A stretch of DNA of 64,000 nt from Corynebacterium yonathiae (GTDB lineage Bacteria > Actinomycetota > Actinomycetes > Mycobacteriales > Mycobacteriaceae), in NCBI RefSeq assembly GCF_022288805.1, contig NZ_JAKOPM010000011.1:1-64000 (forward strand), in the 5' to 3' direction. The stretch's first letter is position 1, and each line of letters begins with the position of its first letter. The position numbers and the translations under genes are program-made. Of this stretch, positions 15,303-23,999 are shown one piece after another. The notes under the pieces are model-generated. The model did not search any database. It worked only from the letters and a program-made list of their open reading frames with translations, and had not been told where the DNA came from.

Positions 15303-16613
15303 TTATTCCTGTGACAGGCCAAGGAAGCGATTGACCAGGCTGCGGTAGGCGCGCACGGTGAGCTCGAGGTCCTCCAAGTAGAGGTGCTCGTCGTGGCTGT
15401 GCAGCTGCGAATTGGCGCTAGCCATATCGCGTCCCTCGGCGTGCATGGCAAAGCCATAGGCGTTGCCACCCTTGCGCCGAGCAAAGCGCAGATCCGAGCC
15501 GCCGGTGGCGTGAACTGGGACGACGGCCTTATCTGGGAAGAATTCCTTGGAGGTGGCCTCAATGGCGCGCCACAGCTTGGTATCGGTGGAGGATTGCGTG
15601 GCATCTTCAGTAATGAGGTGTTCGATTTCTACCTCATCGGCCATGTCTCCAAGCGCGCTGCGCAGGAAGTCATCCAGATCCTCCTGGGTCTGGCCGGGGA
15701 AGGGGCGCACATCCATTTCCAAGTAGGCATGTGAGGGCAGCACGTTAATGGCGCCGCCGGCGCGCAGGACGGTCTCGGCGATGGTGGTATGGCTAAAGGC
15801 ATGCGCGTAGGCGTCGAGGTTGCCGAACTTGGAATAGTCACCGGTGCCGTCGATAAGCTCCTGCTCCGTCTGGGGGTCAAATTTGAAGGTGCGCACAAAG
15901 CCCTCCCAGATTTCATTGGAGGCTGTGGGCGGCTCAGCGGTGGCGATGCGGCGAGCTACCTCACCGATCTTTACGATGGCAAAGTCCTTACCATAAGGAG
16001 TGGAGCCGTGGCCGGCATCGCCGTGCACATGCAGGCGGCGCTGGCCGGCGCCCTTTTCACCCACGTTGAAACCCACCGCGCCGGGCAGGTGGCTGCCGCC
16101 AGTTTCAGATAAGCAGTTCTTCCAGGAAAAGGCATCGGGGTGGTTCTCAGACATAAAGCGCACGCCGAGACCGCCGCGGGCCTCCTCATCGGCCATGCCG
16201 ACAAAGGCGAGGGTGCCGCCCGTGTTGCCGGCGCGGGCAACCTCGCGCGTGACGGCGGCCATGGTGGCGGTAATAAATAGCATGTCTACGGAACCGCGGC
16301 CGTAGAGCTTGCCGTCTTCGATGAGTGCCTCGAAGGGAGGCTTGGTCCATTTAGGTTCGTCGACGGGGACGACGTCGGTATGTCCCATGAGGGTCAGCGG
16401 TTCCTTGTCCGGATCGCCGGGGACGGTCACGACGATGGAAACACGGCCCGGGTGGGACTCGAAGCGCTCAATCTGCACGTCTTCGCCCGCGAAGAATTTT
16501 TCTAAGCTATCCGCATTGCGTACCTCGTGGCCGGAGTCCGGGGTGAGGTCGTTTACGCAGGCATTGCGGATAAGTTCTTGGAGGAGGGAGAGGGTGTCAT
16601 CATAAAGCGTCAT
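15303..16613 (-). CDS. M20-family metallopeptidase
   Basis: This 436-residue cytoplasmic enzyme of the ArgE/DapE/CPG2 family hydrolyses peptide or acyl-amino-acid bonds with two zinc ions. Ligands and catalytic residues are visible: GHTDVVPVD (first His), GRGSVDML (bridging Asp), MADEEARGG (catalytic Glu and ligand), and HDEHLYLEDL near the C-terminus (last His). A dimerisation domain lies between (RRLHVHGDAGHGS). I chose the ATG at 16613 (MTLYDDTLSLLQEL), since the extension to 16676 crosses the bioB promoter. The exact substrate cannot be told. It is divergent from bioB. Confidence 0.88.
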   Translation of the reverse strand: MTLYDDTLSLLQELIRNACVNDLTPDSGHEVRNADSLEKFFAGEDVQIERFESHPGRVSIVVTVPGDPDKEPLTLMGHTDVVPVDEPKWTKPPFEALIEDGKLYGRGSVDMLFITATMAAVTREVARAGNTGGTLAFVGMADEEARGGLGVRFMSENHPDAFSWKNCLSETGGSHLPGAVGFNVGEKGAGQRRLHVHGDAGHGSTPYGKDFAIVKIGEVARRIATAEPPTASNEIWEGFVRTFKFDPQTEQELIDGTGDYSKFGNLDAYAHAFSHTTIAETVLRAGGAINVLPSHAYLEMDVRPFPGQTQEDLDDFLRSALGDMADEVEIEHLITEDATQSSTDTKLWRAIEATSKEFFPDKAVVPVHATGGSDLRFARRKGGNAYGFAMHAEGRDMASANSQLHSHDEHLYLEDLELTVRAYRSLVNRFLGLSQE

Positions 16614-16662
16614 GCTATCGAGCCTAACGCTGGGAAAAATTTTATGTGATTTTAACCAAAGC

Positions 16663-16690
16663 TGAACGCTGTTCAAGTATAGTTCACACT
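16663..16690 (+). promoter_or_regulatory. bioB promoter with BioQ-type operator
   Basis: TGAACGCTGTTCA at 16663-16675 is a perfect 5-3-5 palindrome of the form TGAAC-N3-GTTCA, close to the BioQ operator I recall from C. glutamicum biotin genes. TATAGT at 16678-16683 is a good -10 element and lies only seven bases before the bioB ATG. This suggests a leaderless message with repression through the overlapping operator. A bioQ gene is not in the window. Confidence 0.65.
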
Positions 16691-17671
16691 ATGAGCATTA
16701 TTGACATCGCCCGCGAAAAAGCACTGGAGCAAGGCAAAGGCCTCAACCAGGAAGAACTGCTGCAAGTACTACAGGTTCCGGATTCCCAATTGGAGGAAAT
16801 CGCCGATATCGCCCACCAGACCCGCCTGAAGTGGTGTGGTCCAGACGTATCGGTGGAAGGCATTATCTCCATTAAAACTGGCGGCTGCCCAGAAGATTGC
16901 CACTTCTGTTCTCAGTCCGGCCTCTTCGAGTCCCCAGTGCGCGCCGTGCGCCTCAACATCCCTGAGCTGGTGGAAGCGGCACAGAAGACCGCCAAGACCG
17001 GCGCTACTGAGTTCTGCATCGTCGCCGCGGTGAAGTCCCCGGATGATCGGCTACTGGACCAGGTAGGCGAGGCGATTGCAGCGATTAATGACGCCGTCGA
17101 TATTGAGATTTCCTGCTCCCTGGGCACCCTGACCCGCGAGCAGGCGCAGCGCCTGAAGGATATGGGCGCGCAGCGTTATAACCACAACCTGGAGACGTCC
17201 CGCTCCTTCTTTCCCAATGTGGTCACCACCCACACCTGGGAGGAGCGCAAGCAGACCCTCGACTATGTGCGCGAGGTAGGCATGGAGGTCTGCTGCGGCG
17301 GCATCATCGGCATGGGCGAGTCTTTGGAGCAGCGCGCCGAGTTCGCCGCGCAGCTGGCAGAAATTGATCCCTGCGAGGTGCCGATGAACTTCCTGGATCC
17401 GCGCCCGGGCACCCCATTTGCGGACCGTCCGCTGGTTCCGCTGGGTGAAGGCCTGCGCGCCGTGGCGGCATTCCGCTTGGCTATGCCGTCTACCACCTTG
17501 CGCTTTGCTGGTGGCCGCGAGCTTTCGCTTGGCGACGACGGCACGGAGCGCGGCCTGCTCGGCGGCATCAACGCCATCATTGCCGGCAACTACCTGACCA
17601 CCTTGGGCCAGCAGATTGAAAAGGATGTGGACATGTTGAACCGCATCGATCTGCCGATTAAGGCCCTGTAG
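16691..17671 (+). CDS. bioB: Biotin synthase
   Basis: This 326-residue radical SAM enzyme inserts sulfur into dethiobiotin, the last step of biotin synthesis. The SAM-binding [4Fe-4S] cysteines are in [13 protein letters not shown] (Cys66, Cys70, Cys73). Other BioB landmarks are [18 protein letters not shown] and [10 protein letters not shown], plus the strongly conserved GGRE. The start at 16691 ([12 protein letters not shown]) follows a -10 box directly. It overlaps bsaP by one base. Corynebacteria commonly lack early steps of biotin synthesis and use bioB with imported precursors; whether that holds here cannot be seen. Confidence 0.95.
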   Translation: MSIIDIAREKALEQGKGLNQEELLQVLQVPDSQLEEIADIAHQTRLKWCGPDVSVEGIISIKTGGCPEDCHFCSQSGLFESPVRAVRLNIPELVEAAQKTAKTGATEFCIVAAVKSPDDRLLDQVGEAIAAINDAVDIEISCSLGTLTREQAQRLKDMGAQRYNHNLETSRSFFPNVVTTHTWEERKQTLDYVREVGMEVCCGGIIGMGESLEQRAEFAAQLAEIDPCEVPMNFLDPRPGTPFADRPLVPLGEGLRAVAAFRLAMPSTTLRFAGGRELSLGDDGTERGLLGGINAIIAGNYLTTLGQQIEKDVDMLNRIDLPIKAL

Positions 17672-17943
17672 TGGCTGGTTTATCCGAGCCGACTTCCGAA
17701 TTGGCCACTGCCGTTCTGGCTGGGGACGAGCCGATTTTCCATCCGAATACCGGCAAGCCGATTGAGGAGGTCTTTACGCTGCACCCTGCAGCCGCAGCTG
17801 GCCTCGATGTGCCGCGCTACTGTCAGATCTGCGGCCGCCGTATGGTGGCCCAGGTACGCCCCGATGGCTGGCATACCAAGTGCTCGCGCCACGGGGAGCT
17901 GGATTCGGAGTGGCTATACGTAGAGCACTTGCCCGAAAGCTAG
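17671..17943 (+). CDS. bsaP: Biotin synthase auxiliary protein
   Basis: The 90-residue product begins with GTG inside the bioB stop (TAGTG), a tight translational coupling. It has a conserved metal-binding pattern, [27 protein letters not shown], with three Cys and nearby His. This and the position right after bioB match the small Fe-S protein of mycobacteria and related bacteria (Rv1590 family) that keeps biotin synthase active by supplying its sulfur-donating cluster. The assignment rests on position, size and the Cys pattern. Confidence 0.8.
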   Translation: MAGLSEPTSELATAVLAGDEPIFHPNTGKPIEEVFTLHPAAAAGLDVPRYCQICGRRMVAQVRPDGWHTKCSRHGELDSEWLYVEHLPES

Positions 17944-17953
17944 CATCGGGAGC

Positions 17954-18877
17954 ATGGATCCAGCCGTCTCCCTTGCGCACCAGTTAGCGCTGCGCTCGAT
18001 TGCCCGAGTGGTAGAGGAATCGGCGCCGCATACGGAGCCGGGGAGGGCTTTAGGGGACGTCGTCAAGCAGCTGCGCGAGGGTCCAGTTATGGTGCTGACT
18101 GGGGCTGGGGTGTCGACGGAGTCGGGCGTGCCGGATTACCGGGGACCGCGCGGCTCGCTCAGTAGGCACCGGCCGATGACCTATCAAGAATTTCGCCACG
18201 ACCCGGCTGCGAGCCATAGGTATTGGGCCCGCAGCTTTGTGGGGTGGCGAGTCATGGATTCTGCCGCGCCGAATCGCACGCACTACGCGCTGGTGGAACT
18301 GGAGCGCGCCGGGCTGGTTAATGGCGTGGTTACCCAAAACGTTGATGGACTGCATAAACAGGCCGGGACCGCGAACTTGGTGGCGCTGCATGGCGATATG
18401 GAAACCGTCGTGTGTCTGATGTGCGGATATCGGGAGGCGCGGACGCATTTCGATGCGCGCTTGGCCGCAGCAAATCCGGGGTACTTGGAGCGCCTAGTGG
18501 TGGAGGCGGACCAAGTGAATCCGGATGGTGACGTGACCCTGGATGAAGCCGACGTGGCAGCGTTTCGCATGGCCGGATGCGAGCGGTGTGGATCGGAATT
18601 ATTGAAACCGGACGTGGTCTACTTTGGCGAGCCTGTGCCGGCTAAGCGCCGCGATGCTGCTTTTGCTGTGCTGCGCCAGGCCCGCTCGCTGCTGGTCGCT
18701 GGGTCCTCTCTTGCGGTAATGAGCGGGTATCGCTTTGTGCTGGAGGCGAAGAAGCAGGGCAAGCGCGTGGCCGTCATCAATGGTGGGCCTGGCCGGGGTG
18801 ATCAGAAGGTGGATACGCTGTGGCGCACGCAGGTGGGCCCAGCCTTTGACGCGGTTCTTGATGAGCTGGAGCTTTAA
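17954..18877 (+). CDS. Sir2-family NAD-dependent protein deacylase
   Basis: This 307-residue sirtuin shows the NAD-binding signature LTGAGVSTESGVPDYRGPRG, the catalytic TQNVDGLHKQAG followed by ALHGD (catalytic His), and the zinc pairs CLMCG and CERCG. C-terminal nucleotide motifs are GSSLAVMSGY and INGGPGRGD. It would remove acyl groups from lysines using NAD. The zinc ribbon is longer than in CobB, with about 45 residues between Cys pairs. It starts 11 bp after bsaP and may be co-transcribed with the biotin genes. Confidence 0.9.
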   Translation: MDPAVSLAHQLALRSIARVVEESAPHTEPGRALGDVVKQLREGPVMVLTGAGVSTESGVPDYRGPRGSLSRHRPMTYQEFRHDPAASHRYWARSFVGWRVMDSAAPNRTHYALVELERAGLVNGVVTQNVDGLHKQAGTANLVALHGDMETVVCLMCGYREARTHFDARLAAANPGYLERLVVEADQVNPDGDVTLDEADVAAFRMAGCERCGSELLKPDVVYFGEPVPAKRRDAAFAVLRQARSLLVAGSSLAVMSGYRFVLEAKKQGKRVAVINGGPGRGDQKVDTLWRTQVGPAFDAVLDELEL

Positions 18878-19867
18878 CTAGCGGGGGATAGTCTCTACTA
18901 ATTCCAAGATGGTGCGCACGATGGCGTGGACGCGCTTATCCATCGGCATATCTTCGTGCATGACCATTGCTCGGCGGTCGAAGTCTTGGACATAAATATT
19001 TCGCACGGTGCCCTCGGCGACGCCGCGGGGGTCGAGGAAGCAGGTTTCGGGTGGGACCACGACGGCATCAGACCGCGTGGCAATGCAGGTATAGCTCACG
19101 CCAGATTCCAAGTCGCCATCGCGATTGGCCTCGCGTAACGCTTCGCTGCCAACAATTTGGTCCATTCCCGCCGGCCCAAACCAGCCATCGATGACGGAGC
19201 GCATTACCGCCTCTTGGCGCGGGGTGCGAATGAGGCGGCTGACGATACCGCCGTAGGTAGTTCCGTGGTTTGGCGCGCTGATGCACATCAGGTGGAGGAC
19301 ATGCTCGGCGCCGCCAATCATGCGCATCCAATAGCGGGCGAGGAGCCCGCCCTGCGAGTGGCCGATGAGGATGACCTTGTTCGCGCCGGTGACCATGCGC
19401 ACGGTGCGGATATAGGCATCGAGTTGCTCGGCGGATTCTGCAAGGGGTTGGGTGGCGCGGCGGCCGTAGTCAGGGGCGAAGACCGCCCAGCCGTCTTGGC
19501 GCAGCTCATTGCCGAGGATTTGCCATACGCCCTTGGTATCGCAGGTGCCGTGGATGAGGATGACCGGCCAGGGGCGTTGTGCGGTAGGACGTGCGCCCCA
19601 GTCATCTTCGAAGATCCCACGTGGCTTCATGCGTGCGCCTAGCGGGAGGGTGGCGGCCGCATCGGCGTCGAGGGCGGTATCGCCGGGGCTGGTTTTGACC
19701 TTTTGCGCTTTGATGAGGTCCGCAATCTCGGCCGCGACCTCCTCGCGCAGTGCCGTGGCTTCGGCAGGGGAGGCGACACCGCGACGCGGGGAATCGGTCA
19801 ATTCCTTCTCGCTGGCACGCCAGAATTTGCGGAGTTGTTCGGAAATAGTGGATTTCAACTCAGCCAT
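18878..19867 (-). CDS. Triacylglycerol lipase/esterase, alpha/beta hydrolase
   Basis: The 329-residue protein has an unusual charged, helical N-terminal extension of about 95 residues (MAELKSTISEQLRKFWRASEKE). A lipase domain follows, with oxyanion segment ILIHGTCDTKGVWQ, nucleophile elbow IGHSQGGLLARYWM (Ser) and SAPNHGTTYGG. The acid and the final His (in VMHEDMPMDKRVHAI) lie near the C-terminus. No signal peptide is visible, so it is predicted cytoplasmic. It is convergent and adjacent to the sirtuin, and its upstream side faces the candidate small RNA. Confidence 0.82.
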   Translation of the reverse strand: MAELKSTISEQLRKFWRASEKELTDSPRRGVASPAEATALREEVAAEIADLIKAQKVKTSPGDTALDADAAATLPLGARMKPRGIFEDDWGARPTAQRPWPVILIHGTCDTKGVWQILGNELRQDGWAVFAPDYGRRATQPLAESAEQLDAYIRTVRMVTGANKVILIGHSQGGLLARYWMRMIGGAEHVLHLMCISAPNHGTTYGGIVSRLIRTPRQEAVMRSVIDGWFGPAGMDQIVGSEALREANRDGDLESGVSYTCIATRSDAVVVPPETCFLDPRGVAEGTVRNIYVQDFDRRAMVMHEDMPMDKRVHAIVRTILELVETIPR

Positions 19868-19940
19868 GGTTCCGGATTGTACTCGTTATTGCAGGTTAAC
19901 TGTGTTTTTGTCAGGAGTTAAGAAATTTATGGGCAAACCC

Positions 19941-19982
19941 TTGACCATCCTACGAAAGGTTAATAAACTTAGGCTTGCCTAA
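19941..19982 (+). promoter_or_regulatory. Promoter with overlapping DtxR box
   Basis: A good sigma-A promoter is visible: TTGACC (19941-19946), a 17-bp spacer, and TAAACT (19964-19969). The 19-bp stretch 19964-19982, TAAACTTAGGCTTGCCTAA, agrees with the DtxR/IdeR consensus (TWAGGTTAGSCTAACCTWA) at 15 of 19 positions and covers the -10 box and expected start site. Iron-loaded DtxR bound here should repress. Transcription points away from the lipase, towards a structured region without a gene. Confidence 0.7.
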
Positions 19983-20090
19983 TCACGGGCGGTGCTTGCA
20001 GGAGGGTGCGCTCCACTCCCTCCTTGGGTACCGAGAGATTAGTCATGGGGAGAAGGCCCGCCGATGCGCTGTCGGCGGGCCTTCGTTATA
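19976..20090 (+). ncRNA. Candidate iron-regulated small RNA
   Basis: From the predicted start at about 19976 to the terminator end is about 115 nt with no credible reading frame. It would fold into a first hairpin, AGGAGGG (20000-20006) with CCCTCCT (20018-20024), a single-stranded stretch (TTGGGTACCGAGAGATTAGTC), and a strong terminator hairpin at 20053-20083. The CCCTCC element could pair with ribosome-binding sites of target messages. DtxR control and this layout are reminiscent of iron-sparing small RNAs such as MrsI of mycobacteria, but no sequence relationship is claimed. Confidence 0.55.
20053..20083 (+). terminator. Strong hairpin terminator
   Basis: A perfect 12-bp stem, AAGGCCCGCCGA (20053-20064) with TCGGCGGGCCTT (20072-20083), encloses a 7-nt loop. 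The following CGTTAT is only mildly T-rich. It stands 138 bp before amn, so it ends the transcript from the DtxR-box promoter rather than that of any visible gene. Confidence 0.8.
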
Positions 20091-20221
20091 GAAGCAGCAT
20101 CTTGGGGATTGTGGGTGAGGCGCCGAAAATTGAGACGCATCAGGAGCGAAAGGGGGACTTAATCGATACTAAGATGCTTTAACCACTGCTGCGCTGTGCA
20201 GTCCCCGCTACACTCGCGTTT

Positions 20222-21625
20222 ATGACCGACCTGCAGCATGTCCACTCCGTTGATGAGGCGGTAAACCGCCTGATCGAGATTTACGAGAATTCCTGCGAGC
20301 TTGCGCGCAAGACTTTGGAATCAGGAAACCTTGATGACTATCGCTATGTGGTTTATCCCAAGGTCACGGTGGATATCCGCAAATGGCAGCCGATCGATCG
20401 TTCCGAGCCCTTCGGCTACGTTAACGAGGCCGGCAAGTACTCGGCGGTAATCTCCAAGCCGCACATCATTCGGGACTACCTGCACGAGCAGCTGACTCGC
20501 CTGGCGGGGAATTATCCGTGCGATATCTTTGTTGGCCAATCCGACCAGCGCATTCCACCGGAGTACATCAAGGACACAAGAAAAGCCCCGCAGGAACGCG
20601 GGCCCATTCCGCGTCCGACGCTGGATGAGGTCAATGATGCAATCATTGATGGCGAATGGGATGCCTTTCACGGTGCGGAGAAGCCGCTTTTTCATTTTGG
20701 CGCCCAGCGCTTTGACATTGCGTGTGCACGCATCGAGCACTACACCGGCATCGAGGTCGATACGGTGCAGAAATACATTTTGTTTACTAACTACGCGATG
20801 CACACCACCGAGTTTGTGAAATTCGGTTTGCGCGAGCTGACTAGGGAAGACTCGCGTTATACCGCCTTGGTGCTGCCCAATGGCGAGACCATCCATCCCA
20901 ATGATGCGGTGGACCTCGATGTGGATGGTCTGACCTTGACCTCCCGGTACCAAATGCCGCGCTTTGATCTTGTTACTGCCGGTGGTGATGGCATCACCAT
21001 GATCAACATTGGCGTAGGGCCCTCGAATGCCAAGACGATCACGGATTGCTTGGCGGTGCTGCGGCCGGAGGCCTGGATCATGATCGGCCACTGCGCTGGC
21101 ATGGACGGCCGCATGCGCATCGGAGATTTGATTTTGGGCAATGCCTACCAGCGCAATGACCACATCTTGGACCAAAAGGTTGCGGCGACCTCTCCCATCC
21201 CGGCGATTCCAGAGGTACAGCGCATGCTCGAGTCTGCGGTGAAGGCGGTATATGGCGACGATAACTCGCTCATGCGCACCGGTACGGTGCTCTCCACCGA
21301 TGATCGCAATTGGGAGTGGCGCACTAACCGGGATCTGTGGGAGTGGCTGCGTACCTCCACCGCGGTGGCTGTAGATATGGAATCCTGCACGCTCGCGGCC
21401 AATGGCTATCGCTACCGCGTTCCTTATGGAACTCTTCTTTCGGTCTCTGACCTGCCGCTGCACGCGGTGCCGAAGCTGCCGGCCCAGGCGCAAGCCTTCT
21501 ATTCCAATTCGAAAGAAGCTCACGTGATGTGCGCGGTGCGTGCGATGGAGCATCTAGCCGAAAATCCGGAGCGCCTGCGCACGCGCAAGCTGCGCCGGAC
21601 TTTGGGCGAGGTTCCATTCCGGTAG
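20222..21625 (+). CDS. amn: AMP nucleosidase
   Basis: This 467-residue enzyme splits AMP into adenine and ribose 5-phosphate. The N-terminal domain (about 1-170) matches AMP nucleosidase (YVVYPKVTVDIRKWQPIDRSEPFGYV can be read in parts). The C-terminal domain is a nucleoside phosphorylase fold with INIGVGPSNAKTITDCLA, MIGHCAGMDGR and VDMESCTLAANGYRYRVPYGTLL. The length agrees with the family. TACACT at 20209-20214 is a plausible -10 box seven bases before the ATG, so the message may be leaderless. Confidence 0.92.
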   Translation: MTDLQHVHSVDEAVNRLIEIYENSCELARKTLESGNLDDYRYVVYPKVTVDIRKWQPIDRSEPFGYVNEAGKYSAVISKPHIIRDYLHEQLTRLAGNYPCDIFVGQSDQRIPPEYIKDTRKAPQERGPIPRPTLDEVNDAIIDGEWDAFHGAEKPLFHFGAQRFDIACARIEHYTGIEVDTVQKYILFTNYAMHTTEFVKFGLRELTREDSRYTALVLPNGETIHPNDAVDLDVDGLTLTSRYQMPRFDLVTAGGDGITMINIGVGPSNAKTITDCLAVLRPEAWIMIGHCAGMDGRMRIGDLILGNAYQRNDHILDQKVAATSPIPAIPEVQRMLESAVKAVYGDDNSLMRTGTVLSTDDRNWEWRTNRDLWEWLRTSTAVAVDMESCTLAANGYRYRVPYGTLLSVSDLPLHAVPKLPAQAQAFYSNSKEAHVMCAVRAMEHLAENPERLRTRKLRRTLGEVPFR

Positions 21626-21698
21626 GTGCCTTTTCTTTGGCAGGCAATGCTCGTTAAACTACAAAGAAATCCCATGACGCAAAAGGAGCCACACAATC

Positions 21699-22211
21699 GT
21701 GACTGAAAATTGGATCCACCCGGACCGGGAAAACCTCACCTGGGAGGTCTTCGGCGAGGCGAGCCGTAACCTGTCGGAACAGATTGTGGAATCTGGTTGG
21801 TTCCCTGACCTCATCGTGGGCGTCGCCCGCGGCGGCCTGATCCCAGCCGGTGCTATTGGTTATGCCATCGGTGTCAAGGCCATGGGTGCTATCAATGTGG
21901 AGTTCTATACCGATATCGGACAGACCCTGGAGGAGCCGATCATCTTGTCCCCGCAGCTGGACACGGATTCGCTGAAGGGCAAGAAGGTATTGGTCGTCGA
22001 TGACGTCGCGGATTCTGGAAAGACCCTGGATCTGGTGGTTAATCTGCTTAAGGAAACCGCAGACGAGGTACGCTCGGCCGTCATTTACACCAAGCCGAAG
22101 ACCATCTTTGAACCGGACTTTTCGTGGAAGAAGACCGATCAGTGGATCAACTTCGCCTGGTCCGTGCTGCCGGTCATCACTGCGGACGGCTCCTTTAAGG
22201 AAGGCTCCTAA
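21699..22211 (+). CDS. Purine-type phosphoribosyltransferase
   Basis: This 170-residue PRTase starts with GTG and has AAGGAG ten bases upstream. The PRPP-binding loop is VLVVDDVADSGKTLDLV, and the N-terminal PPi loop is VGVARGGLIPAG. The fold and length match the xanthine-guanine/hypoxanthine type, although the base cannot be deduced. Its position next to amn suggests that released bases are salvaged back to nucleotides. SulP follows after 21 bp on the same strand. Confidence 0.82.
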   Translation: MTENWIHPDRENLTWEVFGEASRNLSEQIVESGWFPDLIVGVARGGLIPAGAIGYAIGVKAMGAINVEFYTDIGQTLEEPIILSPQLDTDSLKGKKVLVVDDVADSGKTLDLVVNLLKETADEVRSAVIYTKPKTIFEPDFSWKKTDQWINFAWSVLPVITADGSFKEGS

Positions 22212-22232
22212 AGTCCACTATGATGTGCAGGC

Positions 22233-23714
22233 GTGATTAAAGAACAGCCTGCCCCAACCGGCGTCATCGCCAGTTTCCGTTATGCATTTTCCTCGCCTGC
22301 TCGTCTGCGCAAGGAAGTCTTTGGCGGACTCGCGGTGGCGCTTGCTTTGATCCCGGAGGTCTTAAGCTTTTCCATCCTTGCGGGTTTGGACCCGCGGGTG
22401 GGATTGTTTTCCTCCGTCGTGATGGCAATGTCCATTGCCTTTACCGGTGGCCGGCCGGCGATGATTTCCGCAGCGGCCGGCGCGGTGGCGCTCGTGGTCT
22501 CTCCGCTCGCACATGAACATGGTCATGACTACGTGGTCGCCGCGGTGCTCTTGGCGGGAATCATGCAGGTGGTGCTGGCCGCGGTGGGCGTCGCCAAGCT
22601 CATGCGCTTTATCCCGCGCTCGGTGATGACGGGGTTTGTGAATGCGCTGGGAATCATGATGTTTACTACGCAGCTGCCGCACCTTAGTAATGTGCCGTGG
22701 ATGGTCTATGTGTTGGTGGCCATCGGCCTAGCCATCATGCTGGGGCTACCACGGCTGACCACGGTGATTCCCGCCCCGCTCGTTACCATTGTGGTGGTCA
22801 GCATTATTGCGGTCGCGGCCGGGTGGAAGGTCCCCGATGTGGCGGACCAAGGCGAGCTGCCTACCTCGCTGCCGGGGCTTTTCGTGCCGGATATTCCGTG
22901 GAACCTGGATACCGTGCGGCTTATTGCGCCCTATGCCTTCGGTATGGCGCTGGTGGGGCTCATGGAATCGCTGCTAACGGCCAAGCTGGTGGATGACATT
23001 ACGGATACCCACTCCGATAAAACGCGCGAGTCCTTTGGTCAGGGCGTGGGTAACATCCTCGCCGCGGCCATCGGCGGTATGGGCGTGTGCGCCATGATTG
23101 GCCAGACCATGATCGGCGTGAAGGCATCCCAGGCGCGCACGCGCTTGTCGACGTTCCTCGCGGGCGTCTTCCTCCTCATCCTCTGCCTTCTTCTTGGCGA
23201 GACCGTCGGCCGCATTCCGATGGCTGCGCTGGTGGCGGTGATGATCATCGTGGCCGCAACTACGGTGGATTGGCATTCGGTTCACCCGCGCACGCTTAAG
23301 CTCATGCCGCTATCAGAAACGCTGGTGATGCTGGTGACGGTGGTAGGCACGCTGGCTACGCATAACTTGGCGGTCGGCGTGGTGCTTGGTGTGGTGGCAG
23401 CATCCATTGGTTTTGCTCGCCGCGTGGCGCATCTGGTGCAGGTAGAGCAAGTAAGCGATGCCGCGTATGCGGTGCGCGGCCAACTCTTTTTCGCCTCCTC
23501 CAATGATTTGGTCTACGCCTTCGACTACACGCTGGATGCCCAGCGCGTGCTGGTGGATATGACCGAGGCCGAGGTATGGGATGCCTCTACGGTGGCGACG
23601 CTGGATGCGGTGCAGAAGAAGTACGCCGAGCGAGGCATCGAGGTAGAGTTCCGTGGTCTGGAAGGAGCGAGCGCGCAGCGCCTTAATCGCCTTAGCGGCC
23701 GCCTAGGTGATTAA
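22233..23714 (+). CDS. SulP-family anion transporter with STAS domain
   Basis: This 493-residue transporter has about 11 to 12 membrane helices (residues about 20-390) with the SulP signature GLAVALALIPEVLSFSILAGLDPRVGLFSSV near the N-terminus, read in pieces. A cytoplasmic STAS domain (about 400-490) has VLVDMTEAEVWDASTVATLD. It could move sulfate, bicarbonate or other anions. The start is GTG at 22233, close behind the phosphoribosyltransferase gene, so shared transcription is likely. The STAS domain carries the Asp-Ala-Ser switch region. Confidence 0.88.
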   Translation: MIKEQPAPTGVIASFRYAFSSPARLRKEVFGGLAVALALIPEVLSFSILAGLDPRVGLFSSVVMAMSIAFTGGRPAMISAAAGAVALVVSPLAHEHGHDYVVAAVLLAGIMQVVLAAVGVAKLMRFIPRSVMTGFVNALGIMMFTTQLPHLSNVPWMVYVLVAIGLAIMLGLPRLTTVIPAPLVTIVVVSIIAVAAGWKVPDVADQGELPTSLPGLFVPDIPWNLDTVRLIAPYAFGMALVGLMESLLTAKLVDDITDTHSDKTRESFGQGVGNILAAAIGGMGVCAMIGQTMIGVKASQARTRLSTFLAGVFLLILCLLLGETVGRIPMAALVAVMIIVAATTVDWHSVHPRTLKLMPLSETLVMLVTVVGTLATHNLAVGVVLGVVAASIGFARRVAHLVQVEQVSDAAYAVRGQLFFASSNDLVYAFDYTLDAQRVLVDMTEAEVWDASTVATLDAVQKKYAERGIEVEFRGLEGASAQRLNRLSGRLGD

Positions 23715-23999
23715 AATCACATTTATGGACTGGGGTGCGGGAGCTTAAGTAGTGGGCGCCGAGCTGACCTTGAGTTCGCGTTGGCGTAAATGCAAAGGAT
23801 CCGCGATGACCTCGCGTTCTTAGGGGAACTTTGCCTGCGCCCGATGGCTAGCTTTGTCTTGGCTAACTTAGGTTATCCAATCTAAAAAAGCATAATGACG
23901 TGCAAGTTTACTTAAGTAGGCCTTGCTGGATTGCGGGAGAATCTTCGGTAGTGTGGTGCTTAGCACTTATTGATTTCCCTGCACAGAAAGGTTTTTACA
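23715..23999. other. Intergenic region upstream of ferritin
   Basis: This 285-bp gap between the SulP transporter and ferritin contains no gene. It holds one recognisable DtxR-type box at 23868-23886 and AT-rich stretches after it (23881-23910) that probably include the ferritin promoter, although no canonical -35/-10 pair stood out. AGAAAGG before the ferritin ATG is the ribosome site. Confidence 0.5.
23868..23886 (+). promoter_or_regulatory. Candidate DtxR box upstream of ferritin
   Basis: TTAGGTTATCCAATCTAAA agrees with the DtxR consensus at 14 of 19 positions, including an intact left half (TTAGGTTA). It lies 114 bp before the ferritin start. In corynebacteria and mycobacteria DtxR/IdeR activates ferritin genes from upstream sites, which fits the distance. 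Confidence 0.55.

Noticed and set aside
20321..21553. A 410-codon open frame opposite amn
   Set aside because: No signature and a Lys/Arg/His-rich nonsense composition; amn is complete on the plus strand.
23911..23929. A second DtxR box close to ferritin (TTAAGTAGGCCTTGC region)
   Set aside because: Only about 11 of 19 positions agree, which is not better than expected for an AT-rich leader.
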